From positions 9,892,786-9,956,785 of the forward strand of contig NC_051100.1 of NCBI RefSeq assembly GCF_901709675.1: 64,000 bases of DNA, in the 5' to 3' direction. A model generated the notes under the pieces. It searched no databases. It saw nothing but the letters and a program-made list of their open reading frames with translations, and had not been told where the DNA came from. Position numbers and translations under genes: made by a program. Below, piece by piece: positions 30,901 to 45,900 of the stretch; position 1 is the stretch's first letter, and the number at the start of each line of letters is the position of its first letter. The DNA is from Syngnathus acus. Lineage: Eukaryota; Chordata; Actinopteri; Syngnathiformes; Syngnathidae.

Positions 30901-33900
30901 TGTCCACAAATCTAACATAATTCAATTGTACTCTGAAGGCCTTGTTTAATCAAGTTATGGAGCATGGAGAGTTAAGAGACGCACGGAGGAACGGGCTAAT
31001 TTGTGACCTATTTCTCAGCCCACATGCCTGAAATAGCTTCACCAACATCTGCTCTTGGCAGCCTGCAGATAGATACCTTTGTGACTCACAAAGCACCCGG
31101 TTTTACCTATTAACAATTCGGATTAGAGCAAAGTTATTTGGATGCCTTTAAAACCAGTTTGAAGTCGTTACACTGCACCGGACATACAGTGCTGTGCTCA
31201 AATTTGAGGCTAGATTGTTGCTATTTGCAGTGCTTTGAGATCATAAATAATAATAATAATAATAATATGCTTCCTCCTACTCCCTTTCGAGCATTCTTTG
31301 TTGTGTATTTTTTTTCAGTTTTTTTGTTTCATGGATATGGCACTTTAAAGTGTTAATTGTTTTATTGATATATCAATCAATCAAAAAAATAAATAAAATA
31401 AAATAATAATAATAATAATCTCAGTGTAGCGCACACCCTGTGTTTGCCTGCACCAAAGTTCAATAGGTCCTGTTTTTTTTTTTTGTTGGACAAGTCATTG
31501 ATTATTGTATTGATTGATTGATTAAGTGGTATAGCAATTGGATGGATTGTTTTGATTGCTCAATGCGACAGTGTGCAGGAATGCATCGTTCAAGCTCAAC
31601 ATTGGACATATGTGTGTTTTTTCAGCTGAGCGATTTGGGAAAAAGTTGGAGGAACTGTGCAAGGAGCGAGAAGCTCTGAAGCTGGGTTTACCATCCAGAC
31701 AGCCGAGTGTGGCTCTGTTTCTCCAGAGGCTCAGAGAGGTGGTGCAGAGCGCCCTCTACAGGACAGACAGTGGTCAGCACAGGTCAGTCACACAAGGGTA
31801 AGTCGCTATGTGGAGAATCACACTTATCAGTCACTACTTCATGTAATTGTAATTGTGGCAGACATTTTTCAGTAAGTTTCAGGAAATTCTACAGAAACTT
31901 TACGTGGGAATTTTAAATTTATTTCAAGTTCTTTAACCGACTAAGCAAATGCATGGGCATAGAATAAAAACTATTTATCCATATTTGTTAAAAATTAATG
32001 ACTTGACACTTGCCCCATATGTGCATACCATTTTATTGAAAAAAAAAAAAGCTTGGCTGTGTGCTTGTAAGGGTTACGTGTTCAGTTGTTTATAACAGCA
32101 AACCACACTCATTGGTTTCAAATAAAAATAGTCCAAAATGTACCTTGTTTTTATTCATCCCGTTCAAAAGGATGTTCTTAAAGCAGGCAGTGAAAGAGAG
32201 TTATGCAACATAATTCTTGTGACAGGAAGGAAATCTAGCAGGGCCTCTGCTGCATACATCCTGAAAAGTACCTTAAAGGTCAAACACAATAGTTACGCGT
32301 TTCTCTTATCTCTCAAGAGAGGCTGTTTTGAAATAACTCCATGTCACGCTAATGCTAAATGTGTATCGAGGTCATCCTGCTTTTAGATGACCCCGAGTTA
32401 CTTGGAGATTGAGGAAAAACAGGGGCCTATTCAGACACCAATCACTCTCTTGGTTTATGTTGTCGACCAGGTTGGGAGCAGAATACGATGGAGGAGAGCC
32501 GTCAGATTCAGTGCGCCGTCGAGATCGTCTCACCCAAGAGAAACAATCAGTAGAGGTAATTTCAGATTTTACGCAATCAGATGGTTCGAATGTAAAAAAA
32601 AAAACCATGCAATGCAGGAGGAAATCAAGGAACTGCAGCAGAGATTGGCAGAGCTAAAGGATCGCAGTCGATGTCTGGACCAGCAGATCCAGCAAGAGGA
32701 GCAGCAAATGGAGGCTGAGGAGCTGGAGGGCTCCGTGCTGAGGAGCTGCACCTCGGCCCAGCTCAGAGACTTGAGCCGAACGCTTCACGATCTTGTGATG
32801 TCTGAGAACCGCATCCAGATCTCCGTCTCTCCTCCTCCCTCCATGCTCAGGTGAGATTAAATGTTTGGCTACGTTAGGGATGTGGAAAACTGCACATGTG
32901 AACATTTGAACAATGCTAAAGAACAGAAATTCAGTCAAATGTCAGTTTGTTTCCCACACCACTCACAGTTGCAACAATTCCTGTTAGCTACCTGATGAAG
33001 GTGCTAGAGAGCTACGATGACAGTACAGCAGGCCATACATGTCCCTTGCGTCACACTATATTTTCATGTGTTGTGTTGCACGTGTAGGTTGAAATGGCTT
33101 ACACTGGAGTTTAGTTCAGAAAGTGTTAGTGTTAGTACTGCACAATACATGAGGTGTGTCAGAAAGGTTCCAGGACAGGGGTCACAAAAGATACATTTCA
33201 AAGCCAGACTACAAACCGTGACTTTTCTCCTTCAACGTGAACTATATGATGAATTGGCATATCTTCTAAAAGCGACTTGCTTCGTTCAACAAGCGAGAAG
33301 TGGCGAGAGTTGTACTTGGACAACTTTAGCTATTTCACCATGACGCCTGCTCAAAATGCCTTTGCATCTGCCAATTCATGCAGACCATGACAAAGAAAGC
33401 TGAGAAGAGGGGTTAGACTCCAGGGGGGATTTCATCAAAGACAGAAAGTTTGGATTTAAAAATACATATTATGTGACACCAATCCTGGAACTTTACTGAC
33501 ACTCTTGGTATACATTTGCATGTCATTGGATGGCATAGTGTACCAAATGAAGTGTTTGTTACAGAATGACAATATTTTTTACATCACAGGGAACACCTGC
33601 ACAAAAGTGCTCTGCATGTTAATGTTTTTTTCTCAGATGCAAATGATTACTTTGCATCTCTAATGGTAATAGCTCACAGGAGAGCACTCTGGGATGCCGC
33701 TCAGTCTTGCCACTTGTCAGGAAGACATGTAAATTGTACTTATCACCTTCCCGGTGGCGTGACCCACCATAATTTGATATCTGGCATATTCTCACCTCAG
33801 CCAGAATGCATTTATTCTCAGAACTGATTGAAAATTCCACCTCAGATTGGGCATTCAGCCGCAAATCTCGGTGTGCTGTGATTTGGGTCAGCAGGATGAT

Positions 33901-36900
33901 TGTGATGCCGTTTTGCATTTATAGCCAAAAAGAGCAGGTCATGTCAATCACGTTTTATTTTTCTCGTTTGGTAAAAGATCTCATCTTGCTCCAGCAAAAA
34001 TGAGACTGATCGTTGAGACACATTTTACCACTGTTTAACAAATTTGTTAAAAGGTTCATTAATTCTTCGCAATATGACCACTTTGTCTTTTATTACGGAT
34101 CAGATGCTGTGTTTTACCATATTTGACTTTGCATAACCAAAAAAAAAAAAATCACTAGTTGGTCCTGAGTGCATGTTTACACTCTAATGACATCATTTGT
34201 TGAAATAAGTTCACACGTTTATCCAATAGGTCAGTCAATAAAACATATTTGTCAGCCTAGAACTCGAAAGAATGAGTCACTAATGTGTGTTATGCATGCT
34301 TGATAAGTAAATGCTCAAAAGGTTTTGTTTAAAAGTCCTCTTCGGTGTCTAGAGAGATCACTGATGAAACTTTTTATTATTATCTCAAGAAAGTTTTGAA
34401 CGTCAGCAGCCATCTTGAGTTATAACATTTTATTCAACCTTCAGATTGAATGTTCTATAAGATGATGCAAAAAAAAAAAAAAGAAATTGTTTGATTTTGC
34501 ACTAACATTTTTTTTTATTTCCTTTTGTAGACTTCAGGAACAGGAGCAGGCATTGAATCTATCCATCAAGGAAGCTACTGCCAAAGTAAGGCACTATTTT
34601 GGTGGGGGGGAAATGAGTGATTGTGTATGAATTTCAATGAGTGGCATGTTGAAATTGAAAGGATGTGCCGTGCATCCGCTGCAGCTTGATACATTTGCAT
34701 GCTACTAAATGTCAGTGTTTGTATTCATGTGGTTATTCCTATTTGATGAAGCAGTGAACTCTCCACGATTCTTGTGGAAGGGCCAGAATAAGCGGAAAAT
34801 TGTTTATTTTGTGTCCTATTAAAAATGCATTGTATCTGGATGACATACTTTCTGTGACCAAAAAAAAAGAAAAAGATCCAACTTTTTAGTCTCTCTAAAG
34901 TTCACCTGTGTCCGTTGCTTGGTCTACCTATGTGTTTGTGCGAGTGAAGCATAAGACTCCATTGCAATGTAAACCTAAGAGAAATTGCAATTGCCCCATT
35001 ACTAACAAATCTATTACTAGTGCGGTTCAAAATGGTCATGGTAGTAAAAAGTCACGCCCCAATGAAGGTTCTAATTTTGAAGGGTTGACGAATGCATTGC
35101 ATTCATGTATAAATAATCTCAGCATGCTGATTTAACTTTGTTCCAAAATAGTGAGCTGACATTTAGCAGCAGTAGCACCTCTCCCTTTACTGCTTATTTA
35201 TTTACGAGAAGGGGTGACCGCAGATCAGAGATTTCACTAAAGTATGGCAGTAGTGAGAAAAAGTCTTGCATAACTGTTTTTGTTACTGATAAAAGTTTTT
35301 TACTTCCATTGTTAACACTTTGAGTTTGTTTTTTTAAATGTAAAGTGCACTATAAATATAACTTATTATTATTATTAATTTCTGTTAAGTGCTACATTGT
35401 CTATATCCTGTCATGAATACCAAGTCGAGTCCTTCTTAATGGCGATCAGGCCAGTATGATGCAATTTCACATTGCATGCTTTGCATAGGCTTGCGTTTTC
35501 CACTGACTGATCTCTTGAATGTGAAAAAGGCCAGAGGCAGTTTTTGAGCAGTACAAAAGCTGGGGAGGGCAATAAAGACAATTTCTTGTCAGTAATAAAT
35601 GGTTGGTGGTGCTCCAAAAGCTCCTCAGAAGACGATTTTAAAAGTTTGCCAGCATAGACTTTCACCACTGTGGTACTTTCTTGACTTAAAATATTTTTTT
35701 CTACACCCTAAATTAACGAACGATTCATTAAAAAATTCACTAGAAGTGTCGTTCGCTTTCAAATTCGTCTTGAAATTAAAATCACTCGTTACATAAATGC
35801 CTTTTATGTCGGAAGCGGCTTGCAATTCCAACTTTAGTTAGAATTATACAAGGCTGACAGATTTCTATATTTCTGTGTGAAGAAAGCTCCCTTGGAGATG
35901 CTCTGCCTCAAAAAAACCAATCCATTTGACAACATTTTCAAAGTGTAGCGCAAAACTGTGTCAGGTCCAAGAAAGAAACATGAAGGGCAATCCTGCTCCA
36001 TGTCCCTTTGAGCCATGAATGTAGCTCCAAAAAAGATGAGAGATTTGTCGTGGGGATTGCATCTGGCTGTCTGTATAAAAACACAAGTTTAAAGGGCTGA
36101 TGGAGGCCAGACAGGTTTTTATCAGTAACCATCAGCTTGCAAGAGCTGAGGTATCACGTCTCCCGTGACATTCAATGCCTCCCTCCTCTCTGACATTACT
36201 ACGGCATCTTTTATGGAGATTTCACATTTGCACACATCCACATGAAAGGTGGAGAAGTCTTTGTCTTCCTAAAGGTTAGATCCATGTAAAACATCAGGCT
36301 CTGTCGTGTATCCAAAAAAGAATCCAAACGAATCGTCTTGTATGAATGAGTTGGAAAAGAACATTGGGACAGAACTGGAAATGAACCGTGCATCCTCTGG
36401 GATTCATGTGCTTTTTTTTTTTGTCACTAACCTCACACCCCCTCCCCTCTCTGCTCTTTTCATTCTCAAGGTGGTCATGAGTCAGAAGCTGGGCAGCAGC
36501 CTCAGGAGGAAAGTCAGTGAGACTGAAACTCAGCTCTTAGCTTTGCAGGAAGCCAAACTGGCCGCCATCTCAGGTGACTCCGCCCTTCCTCCATTGTCAT
36601 GATTTTATAATTTACAGTAGAAGCGCTACATCCGAGCCCTACAAGAATCAAGAATCTAAAAATATGTCTCTGAGATTGCACAAAATAACCATTCATTATA
36701 GCATAACGCAAGACATATTTTGTGCGCTTTGTCTTGTATGTGTTTAGCCAAACCCAGCTGACTTGGGGTAAGAGATGGACAACTGTTGTTTGCTCGCCAG
36801 ATAATATCAGGGCACATATAGACAAGCAACCATTCATGCTTATACCTATGGGCAATTTTTTCAACAATAATAATAAAAGAACAAAATATATGCTGGAAAA

Positions 36901-39900
36901 TTAGCTACACTCACCTCAGCAGCTATAAACTCTTTCTGCACGTTCATTACGTGTTAATTGAAATGGTCCTTTTTATGTGTTACTTTCCTGCACGGTTAAT
37001 AAAGGTTTTACGATGGCAATACTTTGACCCTGGAACCGATTCATCGTATTTCCATTATTTCCCGTGGGAAAAATATATTCGAAATCCAAACCCATCAGAG
37101 TATAACCAGTGTCCTGGAATGTGCTCAACCTTAAAGGTTTCACTGTACTTATACAAGCTCCATTAGCTTCGTTTAATTACACCATTAATGTAAAAGTCAC
37201 TCATTAATGAGTTGTCGGCAATAATGTGTTTCTGTGGCGCACCGCTGCAGGGAACGACTTCAGCAGTGCCAAGGAGCTGAAGGCTGAGATGAAGGCGGTG
37301 TACCAGGAGCAAGAGCGACTGGAGGCTCTGGCCAAGCGGCTGCACAGTCTCAGCTCAGGTAGCAGCCAAGAGCTAGCCAGGATGAAGGAGCAGCGGCAGC
37401 AGCTCAGACAGGAGTTGGAGCACCGGGAGGTGCAGCATGGTGAGTCTGTCTGCACTCACATTATAGACTTTTGTCCCCAAGGAGGAAGACTGTCGCAGGA
37501 AGAGGAAATAACTGGAGGAAACAATAATCGAGCAGGTTTCATTATTGTAGAAGACATTGAAAAGTCAACAAGGCTATGACAAACTTTAATAACCTCCAGC
37601 TGATGATTTGCGTAGTAAGTGCAGTCTGTGAAGGGAACGGTTCAGAACGTACCCAGATAAAAATCGAATGAATTGTGCAAATGCTGAGAACCAGGTCTTC
37701 AAACACTCTCATACCTGTCTTAAATTTGTGTTTACTGCACTAACTGGTGGGATTTCTCCCGTAGGACTAAATGCAAAATCGTAAACACAGAAAAGCAATT
37801 CTGGTCAATGATGTCATGTTGATGTCATTGCCTTCAAGCAATTACCAAACACCCTTTCAGATTGCCATGATGTCATCAATAATATTATCATTAGCAGGGT
37901 ATCCCAGGTTTGTCCCAATTTGATGACAAATGATTTATTGGCTCAATCAGCATTTTTTAAGCCAAAGAAATTTGTATTTAACCCATGACCACTCATATTT
38001 AGAAGGAAGGCTGCACGGATTGAAGAATGGATGGAGGGCTGGTAATACTAATTAAATGTTTGTTAAAATGAACACTGAACGTTGGTTTCATCTTTGATAG
38101 CCACCTCCCTTTAGCACCTCTTTAAATATGAATAAGTGAATCCTTCTTTTAAGAGAGGTCCTCTCTTATGTTGCTTCACGCTGGGACTCGAGGACATCAA
38201 TGAATGGTGACTTTTCTCGCAAAGGAACAGAAAAACTGCCATCTGTCTTTGGGGACTCTACATCAAATGAGTTTGCATCAGAACTGGCAGCTGTTAAGAA
38301 GAGGTGGAGTGTCAACGAGGGAATACACTTTTAGAGTGTGTGAACTAGCCAATTACCTTCGAGTCACACGCTGCCGCTGTGACGTATTAGCGCTACAGGA
38401 GATCTGAATGCTGCTTAAAACAAACCTTTGCCTTTTTGGAATGCTAACTAAAGGCTTTGGCCTCTTGGAAATGCATTTTGATAGCACCGCCTGCAGTGTT
38501 TCTCCAATCCATCACTCACAGGCAGATCTCGCTAAAGGTCATTTCACTGTGTGAGGCACTGAGGTGGGCACATGAGGATGGGGGATGGGTAAAGTGACGA
38601 GACAACAGTGCAAGTACGCTATTGCAGTAACCCCCAACGTGTTCAATCAGCCTTCTAATGCCTTCTCTTGTGATCATTAGTGACTACAGCCCACCCATTA
38701 GTGTTGGGCCATTTTCTCCATCTTTTGTCACTAGGGGGCACACTTTCATTGTTCGGAGCCTCTTTTTGTTTGGTCCTTCTTAACATATCCATTCATTTTA
38801 ATTATATTTAGTCATTACAGTAGTGACAACCGGTGGGAATTAAGATGTACGAATTTTACCTTCTCCAAGACAATCGCGCCCACATTGATTAGCAGACAAA
38901 TATTTGACATCCCTAACAATCTAGACATCATACCGCTGTATCTTAAATACATGTTGTGACTCAGTGTGCACATGGAAGCGCTGAGGGCCACACAAAGAAG
39001 ACAAGTAGGATGCTCAGGCTAGACAAAGGAATGGGAATCAGGTGGATAACACGTCACTATGTGGGACGAGATGGCGAGCTAATGATTGGTTTTTCGCCTT
39101 GCTCAAATGCTCAAGTGGGCACACACAATATGGCAGCAGCAGCAGCAGCAGCAGCAATTTCTCAATGTGTTGCTGACACCAAGCTAGGGGCTCATTAAAC
39201 TGTCAGCCAACTTGGTAATACGGATCTGGCACACGCGTGCTGGAACCTGATAGTATATAAACAGCGTATTTTGTCCTTGGCTGGAAAGGGTTGGAAATGA
39301 TTTTTTGACTTGAAAGTCAAGGTGGCCCTTGAGATATTTACTTCGATGAGTACACTCCTAAATAACTAGAAACATCCCAAAAATGGGTGTCGTGACAAAT
39401 GTTTTGAGGAAAGACAGAAATGATTTCTTCACCTTCAGGTATCAATCCTCTGTTTAGGGCACAGGTGTCAAACTCAAGGCCCGGGGGCCAGATACAGCCC
39501 GCCACATCATTTTATGTGGCCCGCGAAGACAAATTGTGCATCAAATTTGTGTGTCATTACTAGTAGAATTGCAAATTGTCTTCACTTTTAATAATATCTT
39601 TTTTTTTAATATTAGATTTGAAAATGAGTTATTTGTCAGTTTGTTTTGTAACTTTTACAGCATATAATATGAGTTGCTCATACATTTATTTGGGTTGACA
39701 GTCATAATAGCCCTCCGAAAGAAGTTATGACTACAATGCGGCCCGCGAAAAAAATGAGTTTGACACCCCTTAGGGTTTAGGGCATAATAATGGAGGGTTG
39801 GGCATGTCAGGGCATTACTATGTTTGGAAAATTTGATTGGTGCACAGGCAGACATGGGTGATGGATTAACGGTATTATTATCATTTCTATTACATTTTAA

Positions 39901-42900
39901 AGTCAATCGAAAGCACCCATCAAGTGAAGGGAAAAAAATGAATTGCTAAGTCAATGGACGAGCTTTGTGGCTTTTGTCCGCCTCAAGTCCATCTCCTGTT
40001 TGTATTGCAGTCCTACAACACTAGAAACATCTCATCAGAATAAAAATGGATGTACTTTGAGAAGCACCATCGTGCCTTAAAACACAACATGCTCAAGATA
40101 AAAGTACTTATGGATTGATTTTATATTTTGAGTGGCTGAGACTCAGGGTGGGGCTTTTGGATTTTGGAGCCATCATGTCCTTAATTGCCATTGGCTTTGA
40201 GTGTTGATGAATATGAAATCCATTATATCCAGAGGTTTCACTCCCATCAGAGAATGTAATTTTGTCCCCAAGAGGGATTTCGAGTGATGCTAAATTTGCA
40301 AATAAATAATTGAAAGACCGGACAAGAAGGGTAAATGACCCCCAGGAGTGGAGACAATGAGATGTGAAAGCGCTGACTGTGACTTCTGCTTATCTCTGGC
40401 AATGCTTATTTAATACAAATTTCAGTATTCATGAGGTGTTCTTCGCCGTAAGACTGACGTCAATTTGAGTTTATTTTGATGTAGACATAAGCAATATGCT
40501 TCCATTGTTTAATATTGTCACACATAATAAATTCTCTTTCGTCTGCTCAGTCTTAACCAGCTATTCATTCTTAACACATCAATCCAAGTCACCTTCATCC
40601 TACTTTGATGTAGATTTTATTTTTGGACTCTGGCCAGTCATTTTTTTTGTATCTAGCAATGGAAGTGCACATCCAAATACTGCCTCTCAGAGTTATTACA
40701 CAAATGCAATTTTCCTCTTAATGGAGTGCTGATAGTAATGCCCAGGGCATACGTACGTATATGATTTATTCATTACCCTGCCACTTTTAAGGTGCTTCTA
40801 TTGAGAACTTGGTGGAAGGTATGACAGCACTTCTCCCAAAAAGGCTCGGTATGATTGAGAGTGCTAAAGTGGTTAAGTGGACCCGGGAGAGTGTTTCCTG
40901 CTTTTTGTTTCTGAAGTTCTTTTTGGCATTATTCCTTCTTCCTGTGATTGGGATGGGACTTTCCATTGTGCATAATAACATGTTAGCTTGAAAGTACCCA
41001 TGGGAATCACTGTTGAAATAAATCCACAGTGTCAATCAATGTCTTCTCTTTAAATGACACTGCATAGTGAGCAAGTTAATTATACTCATGGACAGCTGAT
41101 AGTAGAATTATGTCCTTCTGGCTTGTATATTGAATTTTCCCTTCGTGAATGTTGTTGCAAAGCACTGTGAGCATGAGTTTCGAACATTTTTAGAGCAAGC
41201 TTGAGTTATATAGAATTTTATTGCATGTGTTCACGTTGTCTTTGGTCCATTGTTCTTTTGTCAGTTCATCAACAGAGGTGTGAACACACCCATACCCCCA
41301 GGCTAAGGGGATTTTTCTTTTCCCTCTAATCATGAACTCAGGGCATTAGTCATTTTGGTGCAACATGTTCTTTATTCTGTCAGTTAAAACGACGTGTAAG
41401 ATTAACTCACACTGAGTCTAGCGAAATCAGTTACTTCTCTTCAACAACAATAGCACTGAGTAGTCCTTCATCAGCTCTGAACAATTCTAATTTTAATCAG
41501 CACCATTTTATAATCCTGATACTTATTTCTTGCTTATGCTTGGATTTCATCATTAAGATTCATCAATGCAGTATTCGTTGAGAAATGACCTCCTTGCACC
41601 TTTTCGATGAAAAATTTTAATTAAGAAATGGGCTAATGAAAAATTAACATCGATGTTATGGTAATTAGAAACCTTAAAAGTGCTGCTATTGTAATACACA
41701 AGGAGCAACAACACAGGAAAAAAAAGCAGCCAACTTTGCTCACAGACAACAATCTTTTCGTTCTAGGTATTAGGAGTGCATCACTGTCAACACCCATTAA
41801 AAACGATCATTTAATAATCTGCCAGACAGCCGGGATTCGAGAAATAAACAGTTCCCTTTATTTAAAGGCCCCTTTCAGAGCACATAAGGACACCCACACT
41901 ATCAAACTGTAATGTTAGGGTCCAAACAAATTGAAAACACAAGAACATCAATGTTCTTGTTCAAAAAAAAAGAAAAACACTTGAAGGAGTAATTGCAAAG
42001 GAAAATTGGAGTCCGTGTTGCAACGGTCAAATGAGTTCCCGAAGAGGGTTGTGATGAAGTGGGCAAGCTTGGACAATGAGGTGGAGATTTTGTTTGTGTG
42101 TGTGAGATCAAAGTGTGTGAGACGTGGTGGTGTGGTATACAACAGGTATTGTGTGAAGACGTTATGGATGGCTTTGAAAGTGGCCATGTTGAAGTGTATT
42201 CCAAATTGAACCGGTAGCTCCTGAAATGATATGCTTCTTGTACTGACTTGAGCTGCTGAATTCTGGACCAGTTCACAGTTTGTAGAAACCAACAAAAATA
42301 AAATTGCAGTAATCGATCCGGAAAGTGGGTTGTGATTCTTGTGAATAATGGGTGAAGCCAATTTATATTGCGGGGAAGGAAGCATGTGGACTGTATGATG
42401 TTATTTATGTGAATTTAAAATGTTGCCGCTGTCAAGAATGACAGCCAGACTCTTCACCTGAGACTTTTTGCTCAATAAAAATCATCCTTGATGGAGTAGT
42501 TGCAAAATGTGCCATGCAGCATTTATAATACAAACTGCCTCCAATCCTGCACGTGTCCATACACCGACCTGCCAACTGACTCCTTTTGAGTTCTTTGTGC
42601 ACATTCATGCATGGTTCCACAATGTGTTCTCTGTGCCAGCTGTTGTCTATGCTTTGTGCTCCCAAAGCTGGACAATATCATGGGTTATTGAGTGTGCGCT
42701 ATAGCAACCTTCACTGCCAGTGCTACTGCTTCATTCAGATAAATCCACACTGTGCATTGTGAGTGTGTGCATAATGCAGAGCGTGTTCATATTACCTGCA
42801 GCGCTGTGCTCTCAAGCAACTGGAGCTGAGCTTGAACACATTTATCACAGCCAATGCTCGGTTACAAAGACACACAATTGCTCTTCTGTCTTATTATGCA

Positions 42901-45900
42901 CAGGCTTTTATAACATGCATATCATTGGCGCTGCATTAGCACTCTAATTTGTTAGACAACACGGAAGCCCCCACAGATGTTAGGTATTGTTACGAGGCAG
43001 TCAGGAAATTACTGTATTATTCATTTTCAATTACATGGCTCTTCCAATGCTCATATAATCCCATTGTTAACTTTGTGTGTCGTCGTGTGATAAATCTGCT
43101 CTATTTGCTTTGTCTCTATAAATACGATGCATTATAATCTCCTTCTTCATCAACTTTAAATGTTGGGTAATTATTTCTTAGTGAGCCACGCCAAGAAAAA
43201 GAAATTATATTAAACCCTATCAAAGCAAAAGTATCATTTGGAACATTAAGGAATGCGTCATGACTAGTTGTGTATTTATTGTGATTGGATGGCTTTTTGG
43301 AGCCAGTCTTGGGGATCTGGAATGAGCACCTGCTGAGATCACTGTCACAATGGGAGGCTGAGCTTGGCCTCATATATCACGGACTACAACAGTAGCTCCT
43401 CTCATCTTGGATGGCTTTTTAGTACTGATTTAATTCGCATGGTCTGCCAAATGACATGGCCTCCTGCAGACTTACAGGAAGTGGTAATATCACCCATTGC
43501 TTGGGTTCATTTCGCACAGGGGTAGGTTTTGCCGCTTGATGCCTGCTTCCCCTATTCTGTTCGTTTTCTTTCATCTGTAATGCCCACAAAGGTTCATTAG
43601 TTTTGCTGGCGGTTGGCATGGCGACAAGATGGCGCGCTGACTCCTCTCAGCATATAACAGGATTCGCGAATGAGGACATATGAAGTCAATACACTTATGT
43701 CTGCATCACCTATCTTCATTTCTTGTGTCTTGTTCTTTTCCTTGCAATATATTACATGTAAATCTGGCTCTTGCTCTTGTTCAAGCCATCGCCTACTTTG
43801 TCATCTCTCATTTGTACATTCCATCATCGATCCAAAGTCTGGCTTAAAGCCTGCGCCATGTATAATTCAGTGGCTATCTATTTGCATGCTACTTAATAAA
43901 TGAATGAATGCATGGATGAAAGTTGACGTGGGAGACATTCAGGCAGGATATATCACGCAGCAATTAAAGAGGTCGGACGTGAGCTGCCTTGTCCACATAC
44001 ACCATATGAGATGAGGATCTCACGCGAGATCTTTCCCTCTCCATGCACATGCAGCATCCGGGAATAGCCAGACTATCTACTTTGTGTTTGCACAGAAGTG
44101 TGTACGTGTGTTTGTATGTGTGTGTTACTCAGCCTTTCTCCTTGCTGTGTCTGCCTGTCTCATCCCGGAGCTGACACAGTCTAATAACCACCTTGGAGAC
44201 AATAATACAAATTGCATGTCAAACTACAGTATCCTTCGGAACACCAATTAGGTTTCTTGTCGCCTTTCGGTGTGAGATCTAAATAGAAGCACTGCTACAT
44301 GACCTTCAGCTCACTCTGATAGTAGAATTAGTACATGGGGAATTTCCACCACGTGCCTAAATTGGGGCAGCACAGTGTGTTAGTGGGTAGCATATGAACT
44401 CAAGAGGTCCTGGATTTGAATTCTGCTCAGGCCCTCCTGTGTGGAGTTTGCATTTTCTCCTGATTGTGTGGGATCCTCCTACTCTCCCAAAAACATATAC
44501 ATAAACTTGAATGAGGGAACAATTTGATATATAAATGCCTCCCATTGCGTTTCAAGATGCGCTGCCGCAGGGGGGCACATTTTCATGTTTCATACATGAG
44601 CTCATTAACGACGCTCGGTTTGCCTCCGCCTTTATCCTAACTCCTTAACTAACGCTCAGCCAACCCGTGTCTGCGTCTTCAGGCACAGCTCAAAGCCGGC
44701 AGGGGGCTACAGAAAGCAACACGCCGTCCAGTTTAAAGCCCTGCGAAAAGACTGGACATGTAGACTGAGAAAAGGTTATTGTTCTCTGTAGTCACCTCAA
44801 GTTTGTGTCCTTCTTTTCTCAAGTACTGTATGTGTTCGTCTTGAGACAAAGAGAGACAGCCAATTTTGTTTTTCACTCTCAAACAATAGCCTCACCAACT
44901 GTGGTGATCCAGAATGGACTTCAGGACAAAGGTTTTGTTATCAAAATACCCTGTCATTGTTTTGCAGCAAATTACGTCAATTGACTTTAATGTGCTATTT
45001 TTCTTCCTGTGTTCTCTCCACGTAGAAAGCCAGCTGAAGGACAATGCCGTCAAGTACATTGAGCTATTAGAAGACAGGTTGCACAGGTAAGTTGTTTGTC
45101 AATGTTTTTATTATGTTAGAAAATACAGTACACAATAGCCCCTTTAATACACCAATTGGAAAAAATGAAGGCCTAAACAGAACAACAAGCCCTTAGGACT
45201 TACCGCCATTGTCCTCACTTGACTCATCCAACACCTCATGCTCCTTTTACACCTTTCATCATGTTTTTTTTTTTTGCCCCTTGAGCCTTTCTCACTTTTC
45301 TCTGTCTCCCAAATGACTTATTTGACAGCTTCTACTCCCTCTTCTACAGATTTCCTTTACCTTTATGTACTTACAGCAGTACTTGCAACTTTTCTCTCCT
45401 TTCTGTAATATATTTTGTGCGAAAAAAAAAAAAAAAAATCAATATCCAATTTTTGGAAGTGCTTGTTCCATTCGGGTAATGAGTGAGCTGGTGCTCAACA
45501 GAGTTTTGGATGAGAGGCAGGGTGCATTTTGGACTGATTGCTAGTCACTCACAGATAATCATTCACATTCACACTTAAGGACATTCTGTTAACCTTAGGC
45601 TGCATAATTTTGCAATCTGGGAGGAAACAGGAAAGCACAGGTGTCAAACTCAAGGCCCGTGGGCCAGATACGGCCCGCCACATGATTTTATGTGGCCCGC
45701 GAAGACAAATTGTGCATCAAATTTGTGTGTCATTACTAGAATTGCAAATTGTCTTCACTTTTCATAATATCTTTTTTTTTAAATATTTGACCAGTTTTTA
45801 CTCGTCTTGAAAAGGAGTTATTTGTCAGTTTGTTTTGTAGCTTTTACTGTATATAATATGAGGTGCTCATACATTTATTTGGGTTGACAGTCATAATGGC

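Noticed and set aside
35411-36132. Three overlapping minus-strand frames in DISC1 intron 7 (for example one with LCKACNVKLHH)
   Set aside because: No consistent splice sites, no family recognised, and stops separate them; not enough to call a gene.
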